A stretch of 64,000 nucleotides of DNA from Burhinus oedicnemus (lineage: Eukaryota; Chordata; Aves; Charadriiformes; Burhinidae). Made by a program: the position numbers and the translations under genes. The stretch covers positions 1,241,122 through 1,305,121 of the forward strand of contig VFFE01007186.1 in assembly GCA_008921705.1 (NCBI GenBank), given 5' to 3'. The notes under the pieces are model-generated. The model saw only the letters and a list, made by a program, of their open reading frames with translations. It searched no databases and was not told the DNA's origin. This document shows positions 47,179 through 61,770 of the stretch, one piece after another; the stretch's first letter is position 1; each line of letters opens with the position of its first letter.

Positions 47179-50100
47179 TCTAGCTGGTAAAAACATTCTG
47201 TGATGTTACTCAAAATCTCCCATGACAGAGACTTAGATCTTGATTGCTCTCAATTGTTTTTAGAGACTTTTCTAGGATTACAAAGTTTCCTAACTCAGTG
47301 TGCCAATTTAGAGTGACAAATCCAGGCCATTGCATTCTCTGTACTTATGTGTTGCCTCTGTAAATAAAATACGACAAATTTGGGGGTGAGGGAAAAAAAA
47401 AAGGGTTTATCATTGCTTATTCTATACTTGAACACAAAAACCAAACTGAGGAAAGAGAATTTCTGTAGATAATGGTATGACAACAAAATATCCACTGGAG
47501 ATGGTTATTGTCAGCATCATTATCTGCATTTACACTGTAATAAAAAACATCCCGTGTTTGGAATGACACAAACACAAAAGAGAAAGTCTTACCCCGTGTA
47601 TCCAAAATAAATAGCAATCAATTTCTGTCCTCACAATGTTGTAATTTATTCTGAAAGTACCAAGAGCTCTCAGACTCAATGATGTCAGGTTTTCCTTCAT
47701 AGAACTGAGCGCCAGCCCAGCCCTGAGCTTTTCTTAATAATTTCTGAACACCCTCATGTTTTAATAACATGGGGCAGATGGCACAAAGGGAATTGTGTTT
47801 AGATGTCTTCTTGTAATTTCTTCATTTTTTTTTAATCCAGACATGTATATGATGCTTTCCATAATCATCGTTATATGTCTCATTCATTTGGAATACCTAA
47901 GCATGTTTATACTTGCAGTTTCAAAGTAGTATTTGCTTCTCTACTCACCTCTATAGTATCATTTCACAACTGTATGAGGAAATAAATCACATAGGTCAAA
48001 ATCTCTTGGAGAAAAAAGTCATTAGATAAAGGAAACTGATTTTCTTAGAGAAAATTTCTTTATTAAAAGCAATCTACCTGAATGCTTTCACATATCTGAG
48101 ACAGTTATCTGTCCCTAAATGGTACGATTACTTATTTGCTAAGCAATTCTGCTCTGAGACTTTGTTCTGTAAGCAAAGACGTATTAAAAGGTTTTCATAT
48201 CTCTAAAGTAGTTTCAAGTATTTTTGAAGCTCTTGTAAATCAAATTGATAAAATCCAAACAATAAAGAAGAAAATGAATAAAAGTTTTAAATGTTTGGCC
48301 TGAAGCCAAAATTACCATTAAAGTTGTAAATATCACCACTAAGTAGATAACAATATAAAAATTTGTGTAAATCGATAGAAATGTCCATATAATCCTATTT
48401 GAGAAAATCTATTTTCAGCAACTTGCAGCACTATGAACCCAGTTGTACTGTGCTTTCCTTTTTGAAAAACATTGGTACAAGAGAATTAAAGTTTTAAAGA
48501 AATAGGCATACATAAAGTTAAATGCTTTCAGAGGTTATTATAACTATTTTTGTTCAGTGGACTTCACACACATTGGAAAAATGGCTTCCATTCATTAGAT
48601 CTGTTACTCAGGGGAAATTATCCATTGTTCTTCATTGAATAAAAGCTTCTCCTTCTAACAACATCATTTTAATGATATCAGTGTAGTTTTTCAGAAATAA
48701 AATACATGGCATGTAATCAGACTTCATTTTCTTCACTTGAATAACCCTTGTGTTGTCAAGGAAATATTATAGCACCACACTGTCATTCCCACCATGTGAC
48801 AATTTGAGCCCACATAACAAATATTTTTCAAATATATGCATTTTGTTTTGTATTAAAAAGTCATATCATACATGCATGCCACATAGATGCAATTTCAATT
48901 ATAGCTACTGTATCAACTAGGCAAAGTTTTTATGAAAGGTAATTTTGTAGGAGTTCTTATTTTTTTCATACATTAAATGCCTTGAGATTTCAAAATAAAG
49001 AAAGTCTTCAAAATTAATCTGTGAATGTTTTGTAAATGAGCTACTGGTGTTTGTGTCTTTTTATGCAAGGCCTGAATGTGTGAGGGGTGTGGAGTGGTGA
49101 AAGGGGGAATGGACAAGATGTAGATAATACCCCTGACTATTATCTGCTATAATGACTATAACACACAAAAATCCCCATCTGCAAGTCCAGGACAGGTGCA
49201 CTATGGAAGAGGCAGTTTTTATCATTCTGATATAATATCTTATTCTTTTATAAACTGGGATTGGTTAATTTGTTCAGATGTTATTGTTTCTATTCCTATC
49301 CCTTAAAGGATGAAAGAAGTAAAAGGTTGAGGTCTACTTGGTAACTCTTCTGGATTTTTTTTTCTTCCTGTGATTTTTTTACTCTCTTTTTTCTTTTGAA
49401 GAAAGCATATGGAAAACAGTATGTGGGAACCAACTATAAATAAATACCATTTTTCAAAGAGAAGTCCCCATAGTGGATGTTATTAAGAAGATTCCCAATA
49501 TAATAAAATAATTCACATACTATCAAACACACTTTTTACAAAACATATATGTGCTGAAAAAGAACAGCTCACATCATAGTTTAATAAAAGTGACTGTAGT
49601 CAAATAGCACTTGTGGTGTGGCTGTGTCCAAGAATATAGGATAAATTTTAACATTTTGTTCCTACTTTGCATTTGGTAGTGTTCATTTTTCTTGTGCTGC
49701 ATCTATGCTTTTAACTTAAACATTATATACACAGCAAATTAGAAAAGTACCCAAGGAGGAAAATGTGTTTTTTTCCATGTGTGATGTACAGCAAAGAGAA
49801 ACATCATTCAGACATGTACCAATTCCTCTCATGTGTTGCAGCGACTGTTGAGAAACTGCGTAGAACTGTTTCATAATTTGATTAGGAAAATAGGAAGGGC
49901 AAAAATGGTGCATAAGAGAGGAGGAGATGGCAGTTCTGGATCATTCACGAGAGAAGAATGTAGAGAGGAACAGCACATCCCACGCAAAACAGGACTCATC
50001 TCTCACTGAGTTCTGGTTTCTTTTGAGAGACAAAAATATGATGAATCTGTAACACAAACTGTTGTAGAAGGACATACAAAACCATGACCCAAGGAAGAAA

Positions 50101-53100
50101 GAAAAAGTGAGAGTTTTTTAGAATCAGAGGACAGATTTATATCCAGATATATTTAAAAAAAAAAAAATGTTTGAAAACATAGTAATATTCCCCTCAATGA
50201 AATGAGGTTTTTAGTATACGGAAGACGAAAGTTCCTAGGGTTGTATTTAGTCATGAGAAGCCACAATTATTAATTAAGTATTTTTTGAAACAGAAAAAAA
50301 CATGAAAGAAATTATTGAAACTTAAACTTATAGAACATATGTTTGCTACTAGCTAAAAATTAAATCTGAAAATATAATGCAAAAACCTCATTTAAATACA
50401 GAATGAAACATATATTTAGGTTTTATTTTATCTCTCAAAATGGCCAAATTTCAAAATGTCATATCATTTTTAGATAGAATTATGAAATGCAAAAAATGTT
50501 GAGATTAAATACTTCTATATTTTGTACTTCCACCATATCACTTATAAAAGCAAAACAAAACCAAACCACTGCCGCTTTCTAAATTTACATGCAATTTTCA
50601 TTGGCCGTGTAGTCAATTTTCAGCAATAGAACAACATTTTTTCATAAAAGTTAATAAAATGTTAATATTTTCTCAACAGTCATCAATTACTTTGCTATGG
50701 CTTATAGAATCACTTTCTTGGAAGATAGATTAATTTTCCAGATAAATTTATTTTGTAATTCTTCACTCAGAAATGATAAAAGTAGGATTTTATATCTTAA
50801 TCATAGAATTCTATCCTATCCAAAATCACAGAGAGTAGTTGCATACAAATTTACAGGAATCAAGGGATATTGCTCAAAATTATGTGCACAGTATTTGCTA
50901 TTATTTGATGTCACATCTCAGAAACCCTTTTGCAAATTCATGAATACTAGTTTTCATGTATTATATGTACTTTTCACATATTAGATGTTCTTTCCCTTTA
51001 AGGAACATAACTTTCAATGTATCAAAAATTTTCAACAGAATATATACTTTTTTTCAACAGATTTATTCACTTCTTGGTATCTACTAACTTGTGTTTTGCC
51101 AGAATGCTTAAAATACTGGAAAAAAATCATAAATGTGTCAAGATGATCCTTTTTTTTTTATACAGAACAACAATAACAAAAGGATTCTTCCATTCTAAGC
51201 ATTTCAACTACAAATTATTTTTTCCAAATAAGTACAATCTTAATTTCCATTCCATAATGCACTGTTAAAGATTTTACCTTTTCATAAACAACATGCACAT
51301 TTCAGGAATCTGTTGATTTTTTTTTAAAGTAATTTCACAAGTACAAGCAAAGTATTAGTTAGTGGCAATGCATGTAAAGTGAGTCCCACAGTCAAAGCAA
51401 TGTCTGCTTGGAAAGAATAGATAACCATGTCTAAATTGTCACAGGGTATCTACGTTGACAGTAAGACATATGCCTGTGCCCATATCTACACTTACATTTG
51501 CTGTATATTTTAAAACATTGCCTATTCATCTCCAAAGGCAGAGCAAAAGCCAGCCAAAGGCCAGTTCTGGACCTTTGCTCAACTTTCACTGTCTCTGGAA
51601 GCGCCCAATTTGTAGTCCTCTCCTACAGACCACGTTTCCATGAAGTGGCTTTTATCCTACTCGACTTTTGCTCTGTTCCATTTCTTCTTGTTTTTGCCTT
51701 TCATTTGCTTTTCAGATTGCTGTGAAGTGCTTGTAGCACCACTCCGCCCTGGACTGCAGTCAGTTTATCTGAGACCTTCAGAAGAGCATGGCCAGAAAAA
51801 CATGGTCCCAATTTGATCAATACTGGGAAGAACCATAATTTTATCACACAGTCAAACTCACCACCTAGGCTTGATTTTGATAAGATTACAGTCCCAGAAG
51901 GACAGCTAGGACAAGGAAATTTCTGTGTAAGAGGAAATTATCTGTTTTAGTGCTATGCTTTTTTTCACAAGAAGCGTGAAGTGAAACTTACCAACAGTCT
52001 TAGTGCCTTGCTTTCATACAACTCTCTCTTGTAGGACAAGAATTTTACATATGGGGATAAAGAGATGAGAGAGCTACTTTTATATCATCTGAGGCTGTGA
52101 CTATTGTTAAAATACCTGAAACTACAATGGTCCTGCAGGCACTCAAGCAAGGACATCCCTTCTTCATTGTGTGGCCTAAGAGGACTCTTTATTAAAGAGT
52201 TTCTGGCACTGAGGCAAAATGATGTTGCCTAGTCAGGTGTACACCATCAAGACATTTAGCTTCTAAAACAGGGCAAACTCATTTAGCCTGCTTGTTGGGA
52301 TGAGCCCCTGGATTGAGATAAATCTCAAACTCTGCCAAGGAACTGTCTGGCAGAAGGCCAGGCAGCCTGATGGGTATCAAAGGCTGATCTAACATGCCAG
52401 CAGTCCAGATGAGAGCTGTAAAGCCTGAGCCCATCCATGATCAGGATGGTGGAGTAGTAGCCTTGGGCCATCTCTTCATCAGAAAATTCCTGGATCTTCT
52501 CATGTACAGAGTCTGTTGCACAACACCTTTGTTATGTGTTTCACGTAAAGAAAGGTGACTGATATATAGTCAGTGGGGAGCAAAGCAAAGGAGGATTTTG
52601 TTTTCTTTGGATTTGATCAGTGGTAATTTAATGTGGGAATTATGTAGGAATAATGTGATAATGCTCAGTGATTACTCCTCATTATTGTTTGTAAATATGA
52701 CCCTGAAGCAGAGGGAAAAGTAAGTGAAACCAAGAAACATATGGTTAAAAAAAAGTGCCACGCTAAGCAACATATAGTAGGACTGCCTTAATGACTGTAG
52801 TACCTTGCATTTTCATGCAGGCATTGTTCCAAAAGTATTTTTATATATACATTCATATACGTCAGTGACAAATAAAAGTGTATATAAGAATTTCAAAGGC
52901 CAATGAGGTTGCTTTAACTCTTGACGCATTGAAAGTGTGAGCAGCCCTTGCTAATTCATCTTGGCAGGAGAGAGATGACTTCCTTTTTTAACTGGATTTT
53001 TTAGGGACAAAATATGTTGAGATTGTAAGAGGTAAGTCCAAATGATCTATCCCTCTTCTTGTACTCTGACTCTGTGAATGCTGTAACTGGAACAACCTGC

Positions 53101-53800
53101 TGACAATGCTGCAGCAAAAAGCCAACTTCCAAGCACAGTTGCTGTAACAGGTAGACCATGGGTGGTAGGAGGAGCACACAGTGACATGCCAGAGAAAGAT
53201 GATCCTTGTAAACTCTTATTGTGCTTATTTTTTACACTGCTGATGAGGTAAAGATGCCTGTGGCATCACCTGAACAGGATCTTACCGTGTAGTAAGGTGC
53301 TGGTTCAGGTGCAGTCCCCAAATGCACCATTCCAAACAACTTCAGTGTTGTTCTGTAGAAGCAGCTCTGGCTGGGTGGAAGAATGAGCAAACTCATTCCA
53401 CTTTTACTTGGTACTGTACCAAGCAGAGACACAGAGTTGCAAAAGGAAAATCATGAGAAGGGAAAGAAGAAAAGCAGACAACAAATACCGCAAGTATTCC
53501 TTCCCATTCCCCCTCTGATTTTAGTCCTTCCATAGTGCATATGCTTTTCTCTCCACTCCTGTTAGATTAATTTTCATTTATTTGGTTATGATGGACTGTT
53601 CCTACTAAGCCTATGATGTCTCTTAGTTTAATAAAGCTCTCTGTTGAAGCTATTACTCCTACTGGTCTAATTACAATAGATGAAGAAGCCTTTCCAGAAA
53701 GATTTCATTGAACTTCAATAACAGATGAAACAGTTTATATAGACCACTAAATCGACACTACATTACTCCCAAACAGCAAATACAGGAAAGCATATTTAAA
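47179..53800. other. long AT-rich unique stretch, no gene seen
   Basis: About 6.6 kb with no recognisable gene, RNA or transposon. Short A-runs occur (for example about 50,154-50,166). Open frames of 60-95 codons on both strands lack motifs and are consistent with chance. Confidence 0.55.
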
Positions 53801-53865
53801 TCAATATGTTGTTCGACAGACAAATCAGTGTTTTTGTCTTCACATACCTAATCCATAAATTTCAG

Positions 53866-54000
53866 AAAGGCAAACTGCCACAGGAGCACTTCATACAGGC
53901 AGTTCAGAAAATGATTGCAAGAAGAAATTTAAGCCCTGATGTTTTGCACAACAGTATGTTGTCAGATGATTATTTATTAGACACATCACTTTTATTTTGA
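53866..54000 (+). CDS. weak single terminal-exon candidate
   Basis: After an acceptor-like TAATCCATAAATTTCAG (ending 53865), a plus-strand frame runs 44 codons to TGA at 53998-54000. Its residues include KGKLPQEHFIQAVQKMIARR and LSPDVLHNSMLSDDYLLD, an amphipathic helix followed by an acidic stretch, which is more protein-like than most chance frames here. The same frame is open upstream to an ATG at 53806. I do not recognise the protein, and no partner exon or poly(A) signal was identified. It could be a last exon, a pseudo-exon, a retrocopy scrap or chance. Confidence 0.15.
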   Translation, partial: KGKLPQEHFIQAVQKMIARRNLSPDVLHNSMLSDDYLLDTSLLF

Positions 54001-57000
54001 AGATCTCTGGGACAACTATGTTCCTTCAGTGGATGATTTTCATTATTTTTTCAAAAAACCTAAATATAATTTGAACATGAATAACGTATTCACGTAATGT
54101 ATGTATGCATATATGCAAATACATTAGAATTCTTGGGAAATTTACCTACACACACGCGCACACACACACAGAGGCATCCTGAGATAAACTATTTTCATCC
54201 AGTCAGATAAGTTTCTATCTACAATGTTCTGCCCGTGTTAATACTGAAATGCATGTTCCATATGCTCCCGTCTTATCTCTATCTGGCTTCATAAATCAGT
54301 GCCTACAAGCGTTAGCAATGTCCTGGCCACAACATCAAAAGGAAATAAGATCCTATCCTAGACAAACACCAAAGCACTGATGTTATACATCTTCCCAGTT
54401 TTCTCCATGTTCATCTTCCTGTGTCTTCCTTTAATCCAGTAAGAATCTAGTACTCTTTTTGGCTAATTTGTTGTGTATATTTTTTATAATATAAACTGTA
54501 GGCAGAGAGTTTCCTTAGCATCTCCAGCATAGTCTGAAAGCTCCATTTGAAAATCACATCTGATTTCAGGTGTGTCTGTAATTTCAGTGATTCCTAAGTG
54601 AAGAAATTCTCTAATATCTAAAAACAGTAGCAGCTCAAGAGATGACAGATTATTATTAACCTCCAACAATTAGTTCTGGAAATATGATAAGTGCTCTCCA
54701 TTGTCTTAGGCATCAAATGTTTCAGAAAGCTACTGGCACTGATCCTCATCCTTTTGCAGAACTTTGGAAGCTGTGATTGATCCGTCCATAGTTGCAGAAT
54801 AATCAAATTTCACTGCTGTATGTCAGTTCTCCTCTAGGAGTGCCACTGTACACAGGACACCAGGCTGGCACCGGTGCTTTGCAGAAAGAATATTGGCTAC
54901 CTCTGATACATGCACTTTCAGATCTGATCTGTCTGATGGTTCACTGCTACCCATGCCCTTTGGATTTAGAAATTCCCCCGAAAGCCTTGTAGTGTCTCTT
55001 TATATATCTGTCCCATGGCATAATCATTTGGAGTGCTGTTCTGAGGACATTCTGGCCCCAGCTCATGCCTGTTTGTTACCAATTCAAGCAGTCCTATCAA
55101 TGAATCATTCTGTCATTCAAGGCTGCAAGCACTGAGGATGACAATGACTTCTGCCCTTTAAGAAATACAAGTTGTCAACATGAAAGTTTCAGAAGGCCTC
55201 CAGGTTGCTAACATAAAGAACGACTGACATACACCACCTGTCATAAACCCATTGAGGTTCATTTAGACATGTTTCAGTAAAATAATTGGGAAAGGTGAGT
55301 CACAGAGCAAGGGTCTGTGCTATGTTTTGTGTCACAAGTTGCGACCTGTCATTATGGACATCATTGTCACTTTGATATCTCAACACAATATAGTGAAATG
55401 TAAGCTACTTTGAGTGCTCAGTCTCTTGTCACCTATCTGCTCCGTCATGCTCTCCTGTTTTCTCAGGGAATCCTGGTCATCAAAGCACATAGGTAAGGCC
55501 ACAGTCTACCTATCAATATTTTTGACATGAGGGAGGAGAAATGTGAAGTAACACTTTCCTTTTAAGAGTAATTGGATATCAATTACTGACAAGTGGATAT
55601 GCATTCATTGTGTGATTCCTATATCCAAAAGTAAAAAATTACCCATATAGATAAATACTTGTAGAAAGAAAAGGATGAAGAGATTATATAATATAAAACC
55701 CAAAGAATAAAGATTATAAGGCAGATCAGACTTCCCATTGTGCTTTACAAGAACCTCCACTGCAGTGATAATCCCTACTGCTTCTGCTAACCCTCTTTTA
55801 TTAAATCTGACTATTCAGCAAAGCTAACAGGAAGGAGCAGGAAGACCTTTATGATAGCAGAGATTAGCATCAGCATCGTGGTAAGAGGTATTCAGAGTGC
55901 GAGTGGATCAGATACACAGTAACGGATAGTACATTTTTATTTAAAGCTTGCTAAAACTAAAGGTAGATTATGAATAGGAACATCTCTCCTTCCTTCAAAT
56001 AACTTATCTCATTCCAAGCATTCATAACAGCGTGATATCTTCATTTCGACCATTGGCTTCTCTGGCTATCGGGACTGAAGCTCTGATTAAGTTGGTATTA
56101 TAAAGAAATTCTCTTCCACTTTCTTTCATGTGGTCAACAAGCCTGGATCACTTATTTTGGCTGTTCTCGCTGTCTCATGTTTTCAGACACATTCATTTAT
56201 CACAAAGCAAGTCACTTTCCTGTTTGTATTTCCACTTTACTCTAAAGGGCACACAGAGAAACATTACAGGAATGCAGGGTTGCAGCAAATAAATTGTCTG
56301 CACTTAGTCTGCAATATGTCTCTGCAGTCATTCAGCCTTGTATGATTTCTTGTTGTAGAGATAGAGTTAAAAGGCTTCTTATAAACACTCATTTAATACA
56401 GCATTTTCTGATGATGTGACCCTTTGATCTGATTTTCTGCTGAGAATTGTAATATATACTATGGAAACTTCATGTTCCTTGTAACGAAATGTCTTTAAGT
56501 CTCATATAATAATACAGCCGTCTGTACATCTCAGAGATATTTGATGTATAGTAATTTAACTGGAATCAGATTGCCATGCAACTCCCACAAATCTGAAAGT
56601 TTCATACCAAAGTAATTAAAAAATTTCCAGCAGGATTAAAGGAAGCATCACAACTTGAGACATTGATGAGCTACACTAGACAAAGTGATAGTCATTGCTG
56701 CATTTATTATGCTTGTTACTGGAACAAAACTGCAATAGGATAGAATCTTCTCAGTAGTTTTAAGGGTAACCACATATATTGTACGTTGCCTTCTCTTATG
56801 AAAAAAAAAAAATTCATACTGATCACAATACAAAAGTTTTGTACCATACTGTAGCTGAATTGTTCTTTTAATTACAATATGAAGTTATCGGCTTTGACAG
56901 CAGAAGTAGCCTTGTAGTAGAAGGAAAATAAACTGAATTCCTTACTAAATACCTTGCCTTTCATTCTTACCACTGAAACCTGCAATCATGCTTTCTAAAT

Positions 57001-58949
57001 TAAATAAATGATTTGTGATTTACATTGAATGAACAATCAGGTTCAATATGACATATACAGACACCTCCTCATGGTTTTTACTTCTGTTTTCATTATTATT
57101 ATTTTACCATTTTGTAGCATATTTTTTCCGTTTATATGAAATTCAGCTTTGAAAGTACACAATTCCACTGAGTTATAAATATTTGGGGAACTACTTGTGG
57201 AACCATCCATCAGAAAACAGCAGTGTAGCTGGTTTAACGTACCTGAAACATGTTTTTTGAAGCCTTTTTGGAAATTAATATTTTTTTTCTTAAAGTCTTT
57301 TTGGTTGTTATTGTTTACTTTTTGGTTTTTGTTTTAGACTACATATATTTAAAAAACAAAAACAAACCCCATGTGTTTGGTATTTTTCTTTTTTTTTCCT
57401 CAATGAGTCTACCATAGCCTAAAGTTAAAAATAAGCAACGCAGAAAAAATTCAGGTGTCTTTAAACTCCAGAGTCTCAACAAATTGCAATGTTGTTTTGA
57501 CTTTTCCTCCTTTAATTCTTCTGCTGAGGAGGCAAAAATTCACTGTAATTGTCTATTTTTATGTGGATGGCCTCATTCACAAGACACCAATGTTACTGCT
57601 TTGCAGGTTGGTTTTGATTTGTTTGTATAATGTGCACAATTAGAAAAAACAATCATTTGAAATTGAAAACATCTGATGAAGTAAACTTTTAAGCTAGGTC
57701 AAGGCTTTTGTATTGTAATACTATTTAAAGTGAATAAATTTTTATATATAGTATATATTTTTATACTTTTTTTTTACAGTTTGTCTTTAGAAGTATCATA
57801 TCTAATGAGAAAATATCTTGAGGCATTGGCAGGGGAAGTCATCCCACCAGGCTGCAAATGGATTTTAAACTTTTTTATCTTCTTTTTCAATATCTAAGAC
57901 AAGATTCAGACCACCTAAGTTAGGAAAAACAATACTTAAGTATTGAGATTCCACAACCATCAGTGCAAATACACTATATTAAGTCCATGGGTTTTCTATA
58001 CAGTTAATGACAGAGGTAGAAACTGCTGAATAATGACTTCTAAATTCTCTATACTATCAAGATTTCTGTCCAGAGTTCTCTGTAGGGAATTCTACATACA
58101 AGGTAAAATTCTGAGCTTCTCTACAGGTCAAGCACTGATTTGGGCTGTATATCTAACATTAGTCTTCCGAAATTCATATGGAAACACATGCATAACTGAG
58201 CTAGGCTCCTGAGATGACAATGTCCAGTTTAGGAGCTCTGAGACAGACTGCCTACTGTGGAAGTGAGAAATGTGGCTTGTCCTACCCCAAGGGAATATAA
58301 TGCAACAACTCCCACAGCCTGAAGAGGAGGTCTCAGTCACATCTCCTGATGAGGTACACAATGCTCTCTATCTGTGCAAAAAAAGATGTGCTTGTTAGCA
58401 TCAAAGATGTAAAGAGGCTAAAAGGAATGTAGGTAGAAAGATTAAGGCACTTAGTGTGGGGGAGAAGGATCTTGGATGAATTTTTCTTTCAATTGCTGAA
58501 AATAAAAACGATTGTCCCTAAGCCTATATTTACTATAATGTAGATAATAATTTTCAATTGTCCTGCCCTCAGTACAAATAAAACCTGCTTATTCCTTGTA
58601 GGGTAATGTTTTAGTTGTTTAACTACAAACGAATCAAGGGTTCCACTCCATAGACATCTTCAGTGTTTTATGGGATGAGGTCTAATGTAAAACAATGTAC
58701 ACTACTAAATCTCCATTTGCCTTTTTCATTCTATTTGTTCTGGTACTCAAAAATCAATTAACATTGAAGAATATTGACATCAGGTTTTTGAGAGTTAATA
58801 ATTTAAATACAAGTGTTTTGCTTGTCCATTTTGAGAAGAAGGAAGGATCAAGACAAAGTTAGACTCAGATGAGTTCAAAACCTTGATTTTGTGCCTCCAG
58901 AAACTGTATATGGAGAGGGGAGAAATAGAAAAGAAAGAAACCATCCAAC
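54001..58949. other. unique AT-rich sequence, no gene seen
   Basis: Apart from a short CA tract at 54148-54171, I see no gene, RNA or transposon. Confidence 0.55.
54148..54171. repeat. short (CA)n tract
   Basis: Twelve or so alternating CA/CG dinucleotides, with a CGCG interruption. Confidence 0.9.
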
Positions 58950-58985
58950 CCCAAAACCAAAACAAAACCAAAACAAAACAAAACC
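58950..58985. repeat. (CAAAA)n/(CCAAAA)n simple repeat at gap edge
   Basis: C-interrupted A-runs of pentamer to hexamer period running up to the N block. Confidence 0.9.
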
Positions 58986-58988
58986 CTA

Positions 58989-59008
58989 NNNNNNNNNNNN
59001 NNNNNNNN
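58989..59008. other. assembly gap (20 N)
   Basis: Twenty N between two different simple repeats. It is a placeholder length identical to the gap at 27.66 kb. Confidence 0.99.
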
Positions 59009-59060
59009 TCTTCTCTTCTCTTCTCTTCTCTTCTCTTCTCTTCCTCTTCTCTTCTTTTTC
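59009..59060. repeat. (TTCTC)n microsatellite at gap edge
   Basis: About six perfect TTCTC units followed by imperfect pyrimidine sequence. On the minus strand it is GAGAA. The true array may continue into the gap. Confidence 0.95.
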
Positions 59061-60385
59061 CTATGGATATATACCTTTTTCTCATGCTGTGCACTCATTT
59101 TTCATCCCTGACTGCTCATTCTAATGCATGTACATGCATTATAGCTTCAGTTATAGAAGTCTGATAGGAATAGATGTCAACTCAAACTGTTTTTTTAAAC
59201 CCTCACATTTAGCACTGCTGACTGTCTCTTATTCAGAAAGAAATTTCTCTTCCTGTGTTCCTGAAATCAAGGCTGTTTATTTCTTCACATATATGTGAGT
59301 GGGTACATAGACAGTTAGATAGCTAGGTCTATCTTGCTTTCTAACTACTCCTTTCCAATTAAAATCTATGGAAGGTACTCTGGTGTTTCCAAGACAGTTC
59401 TTCTCAATTATGAATGAAAGAACAGTGGAACAGTGAAAAAGGAGGTAAATATATTTCTGCCTTCAGAAGTTCATTCCCATGAACCTAGGAAAGTTTCCTC
59501 CTCTCCACTTCCTTTCTCTATCTTTCTTGCAGAGATAGAAATAAGTAGCCAGACTCTCATGATTTCAGGTGCGGAAGACTAGAAGACAATACTGTAATGA
59601 GGCATCTAGTTCCATGAGTTCTGTTTAGCTAAGCATCCTTTGGCTGCACTGGAAAGGGAGCAACACAAGGAAATGAGAAGAGGAAAAGAAACAAAAAAGA
59701 CAGCAATTCAGTCTATGCTATTTCTAAAATAAACATATAAAAACTGGGGTTTTTTTCTGCAGAAAAGAAACATGGATATTCCAGCATTAAGTTCTCTGAT
59801 GTTTTAAATAAATAGAGAAACTGGGTAGCCTTTCTTCAAGTGTCTTGTATTTTGGTCTTACTTGTTTCTTAAGTGAGAAAGTAACAAGGATATGCTGCTT
59901 TTAAGGAGCATTGCAAATGCAGTTTCTATTTTTAACACAAAACCATCTCTGCATTTCTGACAGTCTCTGAGTGAGTATATATCAGATAATGTATACCTAA
60001 TTCTAAATTTAGAGGCTTTTTTTCTATAGCATCTCATATCTCTGTATTTAAACTATCTTGAGGGTATGAGTATTAAAATAATACTATTATTCCCAGATAT
60101 GGTATCCTATCCTATTTTATACATATTATAATTCTAATAACTTTTACCATTATGTCAGCAAAACCCTCTAAACCATATGTTTTGATCTGCCATTGTAAAA
60201 ATTCCAAGCCCTGTTCTAAGTAGCTGTTACCTTCTAAGTAATGGAAACCACAAAATCCTACTAACGCTGGCTTTATTGCAGGTCACATGAACCGAGTCTT
60301 TCGCTGATGGATGCTTAAAAATTAATAAACAACAAGCATTAGGGTTCAAAATTCCACACAGGCATAAAGACTGTGAAAAGAGCTT

Positions 60386-60402
60386 CCCCCCCACCCCTCC
60401 CC
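60386..60402 (-). other. G-rich run on minus strand, possible G-quadruplex
   Basis: The minus strand reads GGGGAGGGGTGGGGGGG. Four runs of three or more G with one-base loops can be drawn, so a quadruplex is possible. No promoter or gene is adjacent. Confidence 0.35.
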
Positions 60403-61716
60403 AGGGTTGCCCTAAAACTAAAGCAGTTTTACTGCAGTGGGTTTTGTATGAATATTTTAAGTTTCAGTTCATATGAGCTGGAATCCTTGGAATTTTACTT
60501 CAAGACTCAAGATGAAACAAACCATGAAACTCTAAGCCAAATCACCAAGTTTTGCTTGATTACAGATCAACCCCTGTGAAACCACAGTCTTTCTATCCAA
60601 AATCATTTATTAGCCAGGATCATTTAAAACTCAGCCCAGGTTTGTTGAAAGGTTTGTGAAACTTGAAAAAAATATATCTTTTTGTAATTTCTGTGTTTAA
60701 TCAAAAGATTTTTTGTGACAAAATTCCAAACAAGAAAAATCTCACCTATGGATGAGTTTAACATAAAAGTTGTTGAGCTCTACAGATGCTCTCAAATTGA
60801 ATTTACTCTTCTCTTCCCATTCCTGTGTTCTAGGCTTCGTAGTTGTAAGAAAACATTGGCAAAGACAGCCCATACGAGCCAAGCTATTCATATAATGAAT
60901 ATCTTCATTATTACAGGAACGGAGCTGACAATGATGATGTGAACAGAAAACAGACCTATGAGATGCAACCCCTTCCAGAGAGAGTATAACAGCTCATTCA
61001 GCTAAAAGTAGCCTTGGAAGAGTCTCATTCCAAACCAAAACGGACAAATTTGCAGCCCAGTTCAGACCCAGAAAACTCTCTTGGTATCTAAGTCCCTTTG
61101 AGATCAGACAACTGGAAAAATATTTACTTGAGCAAATTGTGGGTGTCTTTTAGTGCATGTTAGAACTTCAGTAAGAAGAATTTGAAGCACTTTAAAGACC
61201 AGTTTCACAATTTTGAACACCTGTTAGAGACACTAGAACTGAGCTAGAGAAGCCCAAACCTGAATTCTTGCTCTCTTGTTTTGCCTGTGATGCTAAACAG
61301 TGTTTGTTAGTGTTAGGAAGTACCATTCCTTTGCTACAAAGCACATATGGGACATTGTAATAATCTGCTAAAACTCTCAGCTAAGGGAAAATACTACACT
61401 TATTTCTAACAGCTGTTTTTATTTACTTACTTGTGGTTTAATCTGTGCCTGCTGGAAGAACTTATTGTTTATTTTTCGGATCATTTGCTGGAGATGAAAA
61501 GAAGCACCAAAGCACTGGTTGTACTGTACCTAGGAAACTTAACATTCATCCTTCTCTGTCATTGTAATAAAGATAATTTTACTAAAATAATGCTTTACAC
61601 ATCGAAGCAGAAGAAAACTGCATTTCTGATTGGTTGGTTTCGCAACTCCTTTGTAGACTTTATTAAAGCAGAAAAAGGGTGATTCCTTCCGTACTCTTAG
61701 GTCTAGGATTCCCAAA

Positions 61717-61770
61717 GAAGAAAAAAACCCCACAAACGAAAAAACAAACCAAAACAAACCAAAAGCAAAA
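61717..61770. repeat. A/C-rich simple sequence (AAAAC/CCAAA)
   Basis: C-interrupted A-runs similar to the tract left of the 58.99 kb gap. Confidence 0.75.

Noticed and set aside
51455..51725. Two overlapping plus-strand frames of 62 and 75 codons
   Set aside because: They are in different frames over the same DNA, with no domains or splice context.
54790..55135. Overlapping plus-strand frames at 54.8-55.1 kb
   Set aside because: Two frames of 66 and 80 codons share the same DNA and neither matches a known family or has exon signals.
58795..59164. Open frames crossing the N gap at 58989-59008
   Set aside because: They are built across 20 unknown bases and simple repeats, so the frame across the gap is meaningless.
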